Assembly (NCBI GenBank): GCA_014323545.1 | Contig: CP058647.1 | Coordinates: 1,714,001-1,778,000 of the forward strand | Direction of reading: 5' to 3' | Origin: Hyphobacterium sp. CCMP332 | GTDB taxonomy: Bacteria; Bacteroidota; Bacteroidia; Cytophagales; CCMP332 | DNA length: 64,000 bases | Shown: in pieces, positions 34,142 to 43,948 of the stretch | Numbering within the stretch: position 1 is the first letter of the stretch | Layout of the letters: every line of letters begins with the position of its first letter | Made by a program: the position numbers and the translations under genes | Notes under the pieces: generated by a model | Databases searched by the model: none | The model's input: the letters and a program-made list of their open reading frames with translations, nothing else | Told to the model about the DNA's origin: nothing

Positions 34142-36004
34142 TTATTTTTTTAAATGAACCAATAGAACAGAAATATCAGCTGGAGATACTCCAGATATTC
34201 GACTTGCCTGGCCCAAAGTTTCGGGCAGCTGTTGGCTTAGTTTTTCTCTTGATTCAGCAGACATGGCAGATAGTTTTCTGTAATTGAATTTATCCGGGAT
34301 TCTTAAATTATCCATTTCTTTTAATTTGTCTGCCAGTGTTCTTTCCTTTTCGAGATAATGGTCGTATTTGATTAATATTTCAGATTGTTCTATGACTTCT
34401 ATCGGGTAGGTATTAATAAGACGGTTGACAGAATTATTTTTTTCACCAAGACTATTCAAATCAATATTTGGTCTTTTAACTAGTTTTTCCAGATTGGTCT
34501 TTTCTTTGATTTCAGCAGAACTTAAATCTTTTAGTACCTGATTAATTTCATTAGGACTCAGTTTCGTATTTTTAATCTCCGCCAATAACTCCTCTACCCA
34601 TTTATTTTTGTCTTCTACGTTTTTCATTCTTATTTTGTCGGCGAGACCTAGCTGATATCCAATGGGTGTAAGTCTTATGTCGGCATTGTCCTGTCTTAGT
34701 AAAAGACGATATTCGGCTCTTGAGGTAAACATTCTATAGGGTTCCTCGGTCCCTTTATTAATTAGGTCATCAATAAGAACTCCCATATAAGCTTCTGATC
34801 GGCTTAATGTGAACGCTTCCTTGTTATTTAATTTCAAATGAGCATTGACCCCGGCTATTAAGCCCTGACAGGCCGCCTCTTCATACCCGGTGGTACCATT
34901 AATTTGTCCTGCAAAAAAGAGGTTATTAATTATTTTTGTTTCCAGGGTGGATTTAAGTTGTGTAGGCTGAAAAAAATCGTATTCTATAGCATAGCCGGGC
35001 CTGAACATTTTTGCTTTTTCAAAACCGGGTATCATGCTGATTGATCTAAATTGTACATCTTCCGGCAAAGAAGTTGAAAATCCATTGACATAAACTTCTA
35101 CTGTCTTCCATCCTTCCGGCTCTACAAATATTTGATGTCGATCCCTTTCAGAAAAACGATTTATTTTATCCTCAATCGATGGACAATACCTTGGGCCTAT
35201 ACCTTTAATTCTACCATTAAACATAGGTGACTTCTCAAAACCTTCGCTCAATATTTCGTGTACTTCAGGATTAGTATAAGTTATATGACATGAGCGCTGT
35301 TCGGATAAAGGTTTTGTGTCTGAATAGGAAAATTTTGAAGGTGCCAAATCACCCTTTTGTTCTTCCATTTTGGAGTAATCCAGGCTGCGGCCATCAACGC
35401 GGGGCGGAGTACCCGTCTTCATACGTCCGGCTGAAAAGCCTAATTCCACAAGTTCTTCTGTAATTCCTCTCGAGGCTCTTTCTCCAGCTCGTCCCCCACC
35501 AAATTGTTTTTCACCAATATGAATCACACCATTTAAAAAAGTGCCACTGGTAACAATAACTGTTTTAGATCGAATTTCCAGACCCATGCCGGTCTTTACA
35601 CCCTTGACCTCTTCTCCTTTTATAATAAAACCCGAAACCATTTCCTGCCACATATCTATGTTAGGGTTATTTTCTAAGGCTAGTCGCCAATGTTCCGCAA
35701 ACTTCATTCTATCATTTTGGGTTCGGGGTGACCACATGGCAGGACCCTTTGATTTGTTCAACATCCTAAACTGAATCATGGATAAATCAGAAATAATCCC
35801 GGACATTCCACCCAGGGCATCAATTTCTCGTACAATTTGTCCTTTTGCCACTCCCCCCATAGCTGGGTTACAAGACATATGAGCAATGGTATTCATGTTC
35901 ATTGTTATAAGCATGACCTTCGAACCCATTTTCGCCGCTGCATGCGCCGCCTCACAACCCGCATGCCCGGCCCCCACTACAATTACATCATATTCTTGAA
36001 ACAT
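34142..36004 (-). CDS. mnmG: tRNA uridine-5-carboxymethylaminomethyl modification enzyme MnmG (GidA)
   Basis: From the ATG at 36004 (MFQEYDVIVVGAGHAGCEAA) it is 620 residues, the normal length. The open frame extends 5 codons upstream towards the parS-like site. FAD-binding GAGHAG, CNPAMGGVAKGQ, GTFLNGVIHIG, PRYCPSIEDK and AGQINGTTGYEEAACQG are MnmG hallmarks. With MnmE it modifies U34 of tRNAs reading two-codon boxes. Two parS-like sites lie in the 68 bases between it and ybeY. Confidence 0.97.
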   Translation of the reverse strand: MFQEYDVIVVGAGHAGCEAAHAAAKMGSKVMLITMNMNTIAHMSCNPAMGGVAKGQIVREIDALGGMSGIISDLSMIQFRMLNKSKGPAMWSPRTQNDRMKFAEHWRLALENNPNIDMWQEMVSGFIIKGEEVKGVKTGMGLEIRSKTVIVTSGTFLNGVIHIGEKQFGGGRAGERASRGITEELVELGFSAGRMKTGTPPRVDGRSLDYSKMEEQKGDLAPSKFSYSDTKPLSEQRSCHITYTNPEVHEILSEGFEKSPMFNGRIKGIGPRYCPSIEDKINRFSERDRHQIFVEPEGWKTVEVYVNGFSTSLPEDVQFRSISMIPGFEKAKMFRPGYAIEYDFFQPTQLKSTLETKIINNLFFAGQINGTTGYEEAACQGLIAGVNAHLKLNNKEAFTLSRSEAYMGVLIDDLINKGTEEPYRMFTSRAEYRLLLRQDNADIRLTPIGYQLGLADKIRMKNVEDKNKWVEELLAEIKNTKLSPNEINQVLKDLSSAEIKEKTNLEKLVKRPNIDLNSLGEKNNSVNRLINTYPIEVIEQSEILIKYDHYLEKERTLADKLKEMDNLRIPDKFNYRKLSAMSAESREKLSQQLPETLGQASRISGVSPADISVLLVHLKK

Positions 36005-36021
36005 CAGATATATACTCATTA

Positions 36022-36037
36022 TGTTTCACATGAAACA
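36022..36037. promoter_or_regulatory. parS-like site 1 (ParB binding)
   Basis: TGTTTCACATGAAACA differs at one central base from the bacterial parS consensus TGTTTCACGTGAAACA. It is 18 bases before the mnmG ATG. Confidence 0.7.
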
Positions 36038-36055
36038 ATTCTTAACGGACAGTAT

Positions 36056-36071
36056 TGTTCCACGTGGAACG
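36056..36071. promoter_or_regulatory. parS-like site 2 (ParB binding)
   Basis: TGTTCCACGTGGAACG contains a perfect 14-base palindrome (36057-36070) and matches parS variants of the form TGTTNCACGTGNAACA except at the last base. It lies 34 bases from site 1 (start to start), next to the 3' end of ybeY. Confidence 0.75.
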
Positions 36072-36072
36072 C

Positions 36073-36507
36073 TTAAAAATCACGCAAAGATAAACAGCTA
36101 TCCTCTTTTTTCCTCATCTCCTGTTTCTCATCCTTGCTGCTGTCATTATAACCTAAAAGGTGTAATATACCGTGAACAAGAACTCTGTGAAATTCGTTTG
36201 AAAACTCTTTTTCTAAAGACGCTGCATTTTCCCTAACTCTGTCAACGCTGATAAAAATGTCGGCTTCCATAGGCTCCGGAAGTTCAGAACAAGGAAAAGT
36301 AATAATATCGGTGTAATAGTCGTGGTTTAGATAACGGCGGTTTATTTCCAATAAGTAATTATCCGAACATATAATATAATTGATATTCCCTGCAGAGGCG
36401 TTTTCCTTATCAAGGACTTCCAAAAGCCAGGTTTTAATTCGCTTAGTATTTTGGACTCTAAACGAACAGTCTTCATAAAAAAAGTGAATTGGAATATTAT
36501 TCGTCAA
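36073..36507 (-). CDS. ybeY: rRNA maturation RNase YbeY
   Basis: 144 residues. The family motif is HGILHLLGYND (112-122), with His112 and His116 as Zn ligands. In most YbeY proteins the third ligand is His at the last position (HGxLHLxGYDH); here it is Asp122, a change seen in other Bacteroidota. YbeY matures the 3' end of 16S rRNA and helps ribosome quality control. It overlaps the HATPase gene by 11 bases and ends one base before the second parS-like site. Confidence 0.92.
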   Translation of the reverse strand: MTNNIPIHFFYEDCSFRVQNTKRIKTWLLEVLDKENASAGNINYIICSDNYLLEINRRYLNHDYYTDIITFPCSELPEPMEADIFISVDRVRENAASLEKEFSNEFHRVLVHGILHLLGYNDSSKDEKQEMRKKEDSCLSLRDF

Positions 36508-36901
36508 AATAGAAAACCATTTCTACCTCATTTCCTTCAGTAGAGAAGTTAACTTCATCACAGAGGTGCTTCATCAAGAAAATTCCTCTGCCGCTGACCT
36601 TTTCAATATTTTCAGGATTGGTAGGATCAGGAATGTGATGATAATCAAATCCATGACCTTCGTCCTTTACTTTAAACTTCAAAAGACTATCATCGTAGTC
36701 CAGTGATAGCACTACTTTTTTGTTTTTGTCAAGATTATTACCGTGAACTATGGCATTATTAACAGACTCCGTTACAGAAACCATAATGTTACCATAAATG
36801 TCATCGTTAAAATTTAGCTTCAGTTTTGCATTATCAATGAAACTTTCAACGATTCTTATGTTATCGATAATTGATGGGAATTCGATAGACATAGAGTTCA
36901 T
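36497..36901 (-). CDS. RsbW-type ATP-binding protein (HATPase_c)
   Basis: 134 residues comprising a single GHKL ATPase domain with N box (ESVNNAIVHGN), G1 box (DEGHGFD) and G2 box (GRGIFLMKHL). This layout is that of anti-sigma factors or small serine kinases of the RsbW/SpoIIAB kind; no partner anti-anti-sigma gene is nearby. Its target is unknown. It overlaps ybeY and follows DUF4175 by 33 bases. Confidence 0.88.
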   Translation of the reverse strand: MNSMSIEFPSIIDNIRIVESFIDNAKLKLNFNDDIYGNIMVSVTESVNNAIVHGNNLDKNKKVVLSLDYDDSLLKFKVKDEGHGFDYHHIPDPTNPENIEKVSGRGIFLMKHLCDEVNFSTEGNEVEMVFYFDE

Positions 36902-36934
36902 TTTACACCTGTTAAATAATTTATCAATATAAAG

Positions 36935-39900
36935 CTATTCATATATTTTTTCAAAATATTCATTTACCTGCTCTCTGTAGTAGGAGTTAAGAAATGGTGA
37001 AATAGTCTTTAATAATTCTGTTTGTTTTTCTTTTTCTCTAAAGTATTTTTCCAAATCCGGCGGCCTTACTAATTCCTTCTCTTCAGCTGTTTGCGACTCC
37101 CTGGTTGGGTCTAGTTGTTGTTCTCTTTGTGCTTTTTCAGACTCCAGAAGTCGTGTAAGAATATCTTCCTGTCTTTGCAGTAATTCCTGTGTTAATCTTT
37201 TATGTACTAAATCTTTTTCAGATTCTTCCATAATCTTTTCAAGATCTTTGAGTTTCTTTTGCGCATTTTCGTCCAATTGTGTTTCACCACTGCCCATTCC
37301 TTCAAGCATTTGCCTGAGTTCTTCCTGTTCTCGTGCCAGTTCTGCAAGACTTTCAGAGAGTTCTCTGCCTTGTTTTCCGCTTTGTTTTAACTCTCTAATT
37401 TTCTGATTTAGAGACTGTTGAAGCATTGACATCGAAGGTTTACCCCCTTTTTTAGGTTTATTGCACATTTGTTCTCCCGACATTTGCGAAGCCATTTGTT
37501 CTTGCATCTGCTTCAACACATCATTGAGCATTAGAGCAAGATTATTAATAGATGTCATAGCGAACTGCTGTTTGCCGGCAGCAAGGCCATTTTTTCGATC
37601 TTTAATTGCTTCGAGAGCATCTTCCATATTTTCATTCATTTCATTGACCTCTCTGGTTACAAAAGACTCAATTTGAAATACCCTTTTTGCAAGAGCAAGC
37701 AGACTATCTTCTATTACTATTGCATCGTCTTTCAATTTTAACTGTTCCTGTCCTAGTTCTACGTATCTGGGGTCAGATTGGTTAACCTTTTTAAACTCAT
37801 TCATTAAATCTTCCTGTTCAAACGAAAGGGTAATTAGGTTTTCTAGAATTTGACGTAAATTATTCATGTCTTCCATCAAAGACTGTGAAGACATATTCAT
37901 CATAAATTCTGACATCTTTTTGGCCAGACCATCCATTTTCTGAGATGATTTTTTCTGAGTTTCACTGGCTTTGGAGTTTTTGTTTTTATCCAATTGTTCC
38001 GAGCTCTCCTTCAGCGACTCTTCAATATCGTTTTGTTCGCTTTCTGTGTCTTCCATGTTATTGGGACTTTCCATACTTTCATCGAGCTTTTTAATATCAT
38101 TCAGCTCTTCTTTTAATTTTTCAAATTCTTTATTGATCTTTTCTTGTTGTTTTTGTAGCTCACTGTTTTTCAGCGATTTATCTTCTGTCTTCTCGGCTAA
38201 ATCTTTCTGTTCTTCAGATAATTCCTCAAGCTTTTCTATGGCGCTGTTCATTCTGTCTTCAAACTGCAGCTGTTTGAATAGCTCAATGGCTCGATCCAAC
38301 TCTTTCTCCAGATTGTAACTTTTGTTTTCCAAATCCTCCAATTTATTTTGAATCTGCTGATTATCACCTTTTTCTTCTAAAAGTTTTTGTAGCTCTTTAA
38401 GCAAGTCTTTGGTTTCTTCGTCCAGGATTTCATTCATCAAGTCTTTTAAGGATTCGGTTTTTTTCTGAATATTTTCATTGCTATCTTCAAAACGTTTTTT
38501 GGTTTTTGTGTTTTTATCGAGTTGACTATTGAGTTTTTCTAATTCCTTTTTTAGGGCTTCATGTTTTTTTAATGCCTGATCGATCTTGTTTTTATCTTTC
38601 CACTCAAGTGATTTTTTAGATTTTGTTTCATCCATTATTTCTTTGAGCTCTTTATTTAATTTTTTAGCTTCCTCTTGAATAGCGGACATCTCACCTTGAA
38701 GTGATTTTGAGTTTTCTCGCAATTCATTTTTTATATCATCTTCAGAAGGCACATTTATTAAAAATGTTTTGGAATTGGTCTTTTTAGGACCACTAAAGCC
38801 ATCGTTATCAACAACTTGCAAAAAATATTCTAGTCGATGTCCGCTTTTAAGATCGATGTTTTTTAAATCCCAGTTATATAAAAAGTTCTGTTTCTTGAGC
38901 TTTGCACTTAATTCAATTGGAATTGAACCCTGGTTTAGTATGCTTCGATTTTGATCAAACACATTGTAATATATCTTCAAATTGCTAATACCATAATCAT
39001 CAAAAACATTGCCACCTACAGCGACAAAATTAAAGAGTGTGCTGTCATAAACCTGACTGGCAGTAATTCCCGGATAAGCATCGGGTATTGCTTCAACTTT
39101 ATATCCTAATATTTCTCTTTTCAAACCTTGTTCACTCTCAAGAGAGATGGTGTAGTCAAAAGAACTTTTTACTAATTTTTCATAGGACCATTGATTTTTA
39201 AGAATTGGAACACCTTTAACTTCTAAATCATTATTTACCTGAAAATCAATAGTTTTAGATTCTTGTGTCTGCAGTAACCATTTAATAGTAGTCCCTTCGG
39301 GAACACTTAGGTCACCTATGTTTTTTAAACTTTGATTAACAAGGCCTGTATGTTTTGGATATTTAATTAAAAGCTCAAATGAAGCGAGCTCGGGCCTTGC
39401 TAAAACTATAATTGTGAATGTTTCACTTAAAAATCCACCGGCAGAAATTTGGAAGGGTTCATTGCTTTGTATTTTTCTCCATGTATAACCAAATGAGCCG
39501 TCCGGGTTTTTCTTCATCCTTGTCCTTCTATTGCCATTGCTAATAAAGGATGATTCGGGTATTAAATTGCCACTAAAGGCTATTTTCAATTCAAAGTCTT
39601 CGTTTTTGAATGATTTTAAATCTTCATTTAATATTTCAATTTCATAAGGTGCCGTAGGAACATACTCTTTATTATAATTGATTAATCGCTCTGTGCTTTC
39701 ACTGAATAGCTCGGGAATAAAAAATGCTATTATTCCCAAAAACATAACCGGAACCAAAAAATATTTTAAAAAGCGTTTATTTTCAGAAAATTTGATTGCC
39801 CTGGGAAACTTATACCATTTTAACTCTTCTGTCCTTTGAGCAATACTTGCTAGAATTAAATCGCTGTTTGATGTGTTTAATTCATGTAATTGTAAGGCAT

Positions 39901-40237
39901 TGAGTAGTTTATCCTGAATTTCCGGAAAGGCCTGTCCTATTTGTTTAGCAGCCTGCTCATCTGAAAGCCCTTTTGAAGTATAAATTAATTTCCAAAGAGG
40001 GAAACCTACCATTTGAATTAATGCACCAAAAACTGTTGCAATAAAAAGAAAGAGAAAGACTCCTCTTAGCAAGGTTGAAAAATGGCCGAAATACTCTAAG
40101 CTGGTGATAAAAAGGAAGAGCAAAATAGAAAAGCCAGAAAAAAGAAGCGAGCCACGTATGAGGGCATTGAGAAAGTATTTTCTTTTGTACTCTCTGAGTT
40201 GTGCACTAATTCTATTAAAACCTCCCTTGCTTGACAT
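36935..40237 (-). CDS. DUF4175 family large coiled-coil membrane protein
   Basis: 1100 residues. Two hydrophobic segments near the N-terminus (about 32-78) and one near 155-172, then an extracytoplasmic beta-rich part (about 190-500), then about 550 residues of highly charged coiled coil rich in E, K, Q and L (ELEKLNSQLDKNTKTKKR, GMGSGETQLDENAQKKLKD). This is the DUF4175 architecture. It is the second gene of a six-gene minus operon. Function unknown, probably structural in the envelope. Confidence 0.88.
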   Translation of the reverse strand: MSSKGGFNRISAQLREYKRKYFLNALIRGSLLFSGFSILLFLFITSLEYFGHFSTLLRGVFLFLFIATVFGALIQMVGFPLWKLIYTSKGLSDEQAAKQIGQAFPEIQDKLLNALQLHELNTSNSDLILASIAQRTEELKWYKFPRAIKFSENKRFLKYFLVPVMFLGIIAFFIPELFSESTERLINYNKEYVPTAPYEIEILNEDLKSFKNEDFELKIAFSGNLIPESSFISNGNRRTRMKKNPDGSFGYTWRKIQSNEPFQISAGGFLSETFTIIVLARPELASFELLIKYPKHTGLVNQSLKNIGDLSVPEGTTIKWLLQTQESKTIDFQVNNDLEVKGVPILKNQWSYEKLVKSSFDYTISLESEQGLKREILGYKVEAIPDAYPGITASQVYDSTLFNFVAVGGNVFDDYGISNLKIYYNVFDQNRSILNQGSIPIELSAKLKKQNFLYNWDLKNIDLKSGHRLEYFLQVVDNDGFSGPKKTNSKTFLINVPSEDDIKNELRENSKSLQGEMSAIQEEAKKLNKELKEIMDETKSKKSLEWKDKNKIDQALKKHEALKKELEKLNSQLDKNTKTKKRFEDSNENIQKKTESLKDLMNEILDEETKDLLKELQKLLEEKGDNQQIQNKLEDLENKSYNLEKELDRAIELFKQLQFEDRMNSAIEKLEELSEEQKDLAEKTEDKSLKNSELQKQQEKINKEFEKLKEELNDIKKLDESMESPNNMEDTESEQNDIEESLKESSEQLDKNKNSKASETQKKSSQKMDGLAKKMSEFMMNMSSQSLMEDMNNLRQILENLITLSFEQEDLMNEFKKVNQSDPRYVELGQEQLKLKDDAIVIEDSLLALAKRVFQIESFVTREVNEMNENMEDALEAIKDRKNGLAAGKQQFAMTSINNLALMLNDVLKQMQEQMASQMSGEQMCNKPKKGGKPSMSMLQQSLNQKIRELKQSGKQGRELSESLAELAREQEELRQMLEGMGSGETQLDENAQKKLKDLEKIMEESEKDLVHKRLTQELLQRQEDILTRLLESEKAQREQQLDPTRESQTAEEKELVRPPDLEKYFREKEKQTELLKTISPFLNSYYREQVNEYFEKIYE

Positions 40238-40257
40238 AATTGCCCTTTAAACTAAAA

Positions 40258-42012
40258 TTACAATTTAGATCTCTCTAAAGTTTCAGGTTTTACAAAATAA
40301 ACTTCGCTGAAGTTACGATATTGCATTGGGTTGTTGGGAAAGTTTTTTATGTATGGCTGTAAAAGCCTATACCCTTCATCGTACCACAATACAATCACAG
40401 GACACGATTGTATGATTATTCTTTCTGCACTTAAAAACAATTCATTGGCATTTTTTAAGTCAACACTTTGTGAAGCCAATTCATACAACTGGTCAAAAGC
40501 TTTGTTTTCATATCTTATAAAATTTGGATAGACCCCATCCTCTTTTAAATGTTTACCATAAAAAAGGGTCAGAAAGCTTTTAGGACTTGGAAAATCCGCT
40601 AACCACGCAATTTTATAAAAGCCAGCCGTCCCGTCAATTATTTTTTCCTGCAAAACAGCCAGAGGAACGATTTCCAGTTTTAGCTCGATGTTCAAAACTT
40701 TTTTTAACTGATTTTTTATTGCAACAGCAATGTGAGTATTTCTGGAGCCATCCGAATTTAGCCAAAGAGTAATGGGTTTTGAAGTTAAAACATCTTTAAA
40801 GCCCGATTTATTAAAATAATATTGGGCTGAATCCTTATTAAATTTATAGCCTCTAAGCGTTTCATTTTTGTAGTTTTCAAAACAAGGAGGTGTAATTCCA
40901 AAATTGCCCGGAGCATAAGCCTCGCCTTGCAAAGCCAAATCCAATATGTCTTCCCTGTTTACTGCAAATGAAATTGCTTTTCTTAAATCCTGATTTTTAT
41001 AAATTTCATTTTTGTTATTAAAACCAAGAAAATGAGTCATCATTTCCGGACTTTGTTGCAATTGATATTTCGAAAAATCTCCCCCACTTATTTCATACCG
41101 GTCTTCTAATATTTCTTTGAAATAATCTTTGTTAAGTCGATAAACCATATCAAGATTGCCGTCTAGAAATAATTGCAATTCACTTTTTTTATTTTGAATG
41201 AAACTGATCTCTACTTGGTTTAAAAAGGGCAATTTATTATCATAAACATCTTTACCGTGATATTTAGGGTTTTTACTAAAGACAATAGAAGAGCCTTCAT
41301 TGACCTTAGTCAAATAAAAAGCACCTGTCCCCACGATGTGTTTGGAAAGGTCTAATCCGTATTTGTGAAAAGCCTCCGGGGGATAAATAAATAGTTCCTG
41401 CCGGGCTAATTTCTGAAGAAATAATACATCCGGTTTTTCAAGTGTAATTTGAAAATGCAGGTCATCAAAAACCTTAAAACCCTCTAGCACCCCACTAAAA
41501 TCTTGATTATCAGAGTTTTGAAAAAAATCGTCGGAGCCTTTGATGGTTCCCAGTAATATGCTTGATCCAGTGTTATATGAGCTTTTCGTTAATAAGTTTT
41601 CTAAACAAAAACGTATATCTTCAGAGTTTAACACCCGTCCAACCCCATTTTCAAAGACAGGGTCATCATGAAAATAGACACTGTCTTTTAGAACAAATGA
41701 ATACACTCTTCCAGTGCTGTCTATGTTATAGTCACTTACAAGGCATGGTTCGATTTCTAAATTGGATTGGTTAAATTTAAATAACCCCTCATAAGCCAGA
41801 GAAGCAACCCTGGCCGAAACAACATCTTTGATACTAGGCGGATATAATGATTTTACATATTCAGTTTCGTTCAGATTGAATACGCCTCCATAAAACCGGC
41901 CACCTTTAGTCTGGATTAATTGATTATCAGAAACTTCTTCAGTTTCGTTTTTCGTAGAGTCACATGCCCACAAAAATAAGATAAGAAAAAGGGCAATAGC
42001 ACTTGGCTTCAT
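40258..42012 (-). CDS. Peptide-type ABC transporter substrate-binding lipoprotein (SBP_bac_5)
   Basis: 584 residues with a lipobox (FLILFLWACDS). The family segment VSARVASLAYEGLFKFN and the middle part DLRKAISFAVNREDILDLALQG and FNKDSAQYYFNKSGF are typical of OppA/DppA family 5 binding proteins. No permease or ATPase genes follow, so it may serve a transporter encoded elsewhere, or act alone. First gene of the operon through DUF4175, HATPase, ybeY, mnmG and the Ig-like lipoprotein. Confidence 0.88.
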   Translation of the reverse strand: MKPSAIALFLILFLWACDSTKNETEEVSDNQLIQTKGGRFYGGVFNLNETEYVKSLYPPSIKDVVSARVASLAYEGLFKFNQSNLEIEPCLVSDYNIDSTGRVYSFVLKDSVYFHDDPVFENGVGRVLNSEDIRFCLENLLTKSSYNTGSSILLGTIKGSDDFFQNSDNQDFSGVLEGFKVFDDLHFQITLEKPDVLFLQKLARQELFIYPPEAFHKYGLDLSKHIVGTGAFYLTKVNEGSSIVFSKNPKYHGKDVYDNKLPFLNQVEISFIQNKKSELQLFLDGNLDMVYRLNKDYFKEILEDRYEISGGDFSKYQLQQSPEMMTHFLGFNNKNEIYKNQDLRKAISFAVNREDILDLALQGEAYAPGNFGITPPCFENYKNETLRGYKFNKDSAQYYFNKSGFKDVLTSKPITLWLNSDGSRNTHIAVAIKNQLKKVLNIELKLEIVPLAVLQEKIIDGTAGFYKIAWLADFPSPKSFLTLFYGKHLKEDGVYPNFIRYENKAFDQLYELASQSVDLKNANELFLSAERIIIQSCPVIVLWYDEGYRLLQPYIKNFPNNPMQYRNFSEVYFVKPETLERSKL

Positions 42013-42062
42013 ATATAATTAGTTTACCCGAAATGTAATCAGCAATATCAAAAGTATGAGAT

Positions 42063-42830
42063 TTAGTTGAGTTCTAAAAGTACCGGACAGTGATCAGAGT
42101 GCATGGCCTTACTTAAAATAGCAGCATTCTTCAAGCGAGCCTTCATTTGTGAGGACGCCATGTTATAGTCTATTCTCCAGCCGAGGTTTTTGCTTCGCGC
42201 ATTCGCTCTGTAGCTCCACCAGGAATAATTATGCGGTTCTTTATTAAAAAAACGAAAACTATCAATAAATCCCAGTCCAAGAAAATCACTAAGCCACTGC
42301 CTTTCTTCAGGTAAAAAGCCTGAACTTCTGGCATTTGCTTTTGGGTTATGAATGTCTATTTCAGTGTGACAGATATTGAAGTCACCACAAATAAGCAGAT
42401 GTGGAATTTCATCTTTTAAGGATTTGGCATATTTCAAAAACTCGGCCAGCCAATACATTTTATAATCCTGTCTTTCATTACCGCTGCTCCCGGATGGAAT
42501 ATAAAGCGACATAACGGAAACATTATCAAAATCGGCTCTAATGACCCGACCCTCCTGGTCATAGTCCCCAATACCACATCCAATTTCTACATGATTTGGC
42601 TTTATTTTCGAAAGAATGGCAACTCCTGAATAACCCTTTTTTTCAGCTTCATGCCAATAAATGTGATATCCAAGATTTTCAAAAAGGCTGAGTTCTCCCT
42701 GAACCTGTGCTTTATGCGCTTTGACTTCCTGCAAACATAAAACATCCGGATCCGCAGACTTAAGCCATGATAAAAAGCCTTTTTTTAGAGCGGCTCTAAT
42801 TCCGTTTACATTATATGTGATGATTTTCAT
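42063..42830 (-). CDS. xth: Exodeoxyribonuclease III (AP endonuclease)
   Basis: 255 residues with all Xth/ExoA motifs: MKIITYNVNGIRAA, DVLCLQEVKAH, SLYIPSG, LICGDFNICHTEIDI, WWSYRANARSKNLGWRIDY and SDHCPVLLEL. It removes 3'-blocking groups and cuts at abasic sites during base excision repair. Its ATG overlaps the stop of the upstream hypothetical gene by 4 bases. Confidence 0.96.
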   Translation of the reverse strand: MKIITYNVNGIRAALKKGFLSWLKSADPDVLCLQEVKAHKAQVQGELSLFENLGYHIYWHEAEKKGYSGVAILSKIKPNHVEIGCGIGDYDQEGRVIRADFDNVSVMSLYIPSGSSGNERQDYKMYWLAEFLKYAKSLKDEIPHLLICGDFNICHTEIDIHNPKANARSSGFLPEERQWLSDFLGLGFIDSFRFFNKEPHNYSWWSYRANARSKNLGWRIDYNMASSQMKARLKNAAILSKAMHSDHCPVLLELN

Positions 42831-43165
42831 TTAAAATATTCTTTGAAATAAAGTATTGCATTTTGTTTTAGAAGCAATTCCTGCTCCTTAACAGTAAATC
42901 GTGGTATTGACCCTGCTTTTTCCCAATGTGGCCAGCCATCATCATCAATACCGGTTAATATATAATAGTTATTTAAGCTCAATAGTTTGCATGTTGCAAT
43001 ATGTAATAGGTCTTGTTTCTGTTCCTTGCTAAAATTTAACGGGCCTTTCCCAAGTTCCTGAACTCCGATTAAAAAGAGAACAGCATTTAAGTCAGCAGGC
43101 TTTTTTCCAATAATAGATTCAATCCTTTTGATTAATAAATTCCATTCTTTTTCCAATTCATCCAT
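42827..43165 (-). CDS. Conserved hypothetical protein upstream of xth
   Basis: 112 residues from the ATG at 43165 (MDELEKEWNLLIKRIESI); an in-frame TTG two codons upstream is less likely. Cytoplasmic and soluble. Features such as ADLNAVLFLIGVQELGKG and GWPHWEKAGSIPRF look conserved, but I cannot assign a family. It is translationally coupled to exonuclease III (4-base overlap) and divergent from comF. Confidence 0.78.
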   Translation of the reverse strand: MDELEKEWNLLIKRIESIIGKKPADLNAVLFLIGVQELGKGPLNFSKEQKQDLLHIATCKLLSLNNYYILTGIDDDGWPHWEKAGSIPRFTVKEQELLLKQNAILYFKEYFK

Positions 43166-43243
43166 TAGCAAATGTGTAAAGAGCCATTGCGAATATATAA
43201 ACAGTAAGACAAGAAATTGAGGAATTGCAGAAATTAGCCCACC

Positions 43244-43948
43244 ATGAAATTATTGGAGTCTTTCACAAGCTATTACGAAGGGTTTTTGGATGTTGTTTAT
43301 CCGAGAAACTGCACTATATGCCAGACGGCATTGCATAAGAGCGAATACCAACTGTGTATTAAATGTCAACTGTTATTACCCATAATAAACCGGAAAGGAC
43401 CGGAGATCAATGAGTTCAAATCACGATTTTGGGGAAGAGTAAAGGTTAAGCAATGTTATGCCTACTTGCGTTATGATAAATCATTTAGTATAAAAAAAAT
43501 ACTAATGGAGATTAAATACAAGAGGAATAAAGAATTAGCAGAATTTTTCGGAAAATGCATGGGTGAATGCTTTTTAGAAAATTATTCGGTCTCTTTTGAC
43601 TCTATCATTCCGGTACCCCTGCACCCTAAAAAAGAAAAATTAAGAGGATTTAACCAGAGTGAAATAATTGCGAAAGGATTTTCGGAAAGTATTGGAGTAA
43701 ACCTTGATACACAATCGGTAATTCGAGTAAAAAACACTAAAACCCAAACTAAAATGGATCGAAAAGAGCGCTGGGAAAATGTAAAAACGATCTTTTCGGT
43801 TGTAGATCAGGAACAAATTAAAGATAAAAAGATAGTCCTTTTGGATGACGTTGTGACAACAGGCTCTACCCTGGAGTCCCTTTCTGAAACTGTTTTAATG
43901 GCAGGAGCGTCTGAAATAAACTTTGCTGTTTTGGCCATTGCTATTTGA
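43244..43948 (+). CDS. ComF family phosphoribosyltransferase-like protein
   Basis: 234 residues. An N-terminal double zinc-ribbon (CTICQTAL, CIKCQLLLP) and a C-terminal PRTase fold with the motif IVLLDDVVTTGST. The PVPLHPKKEKLRGFNQSEIIAKG stretch is typical of ComF/GntX. In transformable bacteria ComF helps DNA uptake; in others the role is unclear. It ends 8 bases past the end of the convergent ferredoxin gene. Confidence 0.93.
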   Translation: MKLLESFTSYYEGFLDVVYPRNCTICQTALHKSEYQLCIKCQLLLPIINRKGPEINEFKSRFWGRVKVKQCYAYLRYDKSFSIKKILMEIKYKRNKELAEFFGKCMGECFLENYSVSFDSIIPVPLHPKKEKLRGFNQSEIIAKGFSESIGVNLDTQSVIRVKNTKTQTKMDRKERWENVKTIFSVVDQEQIKDKKIVLLDDVVTTGSTLESLSETVLMAGASEINFAVLAIAI

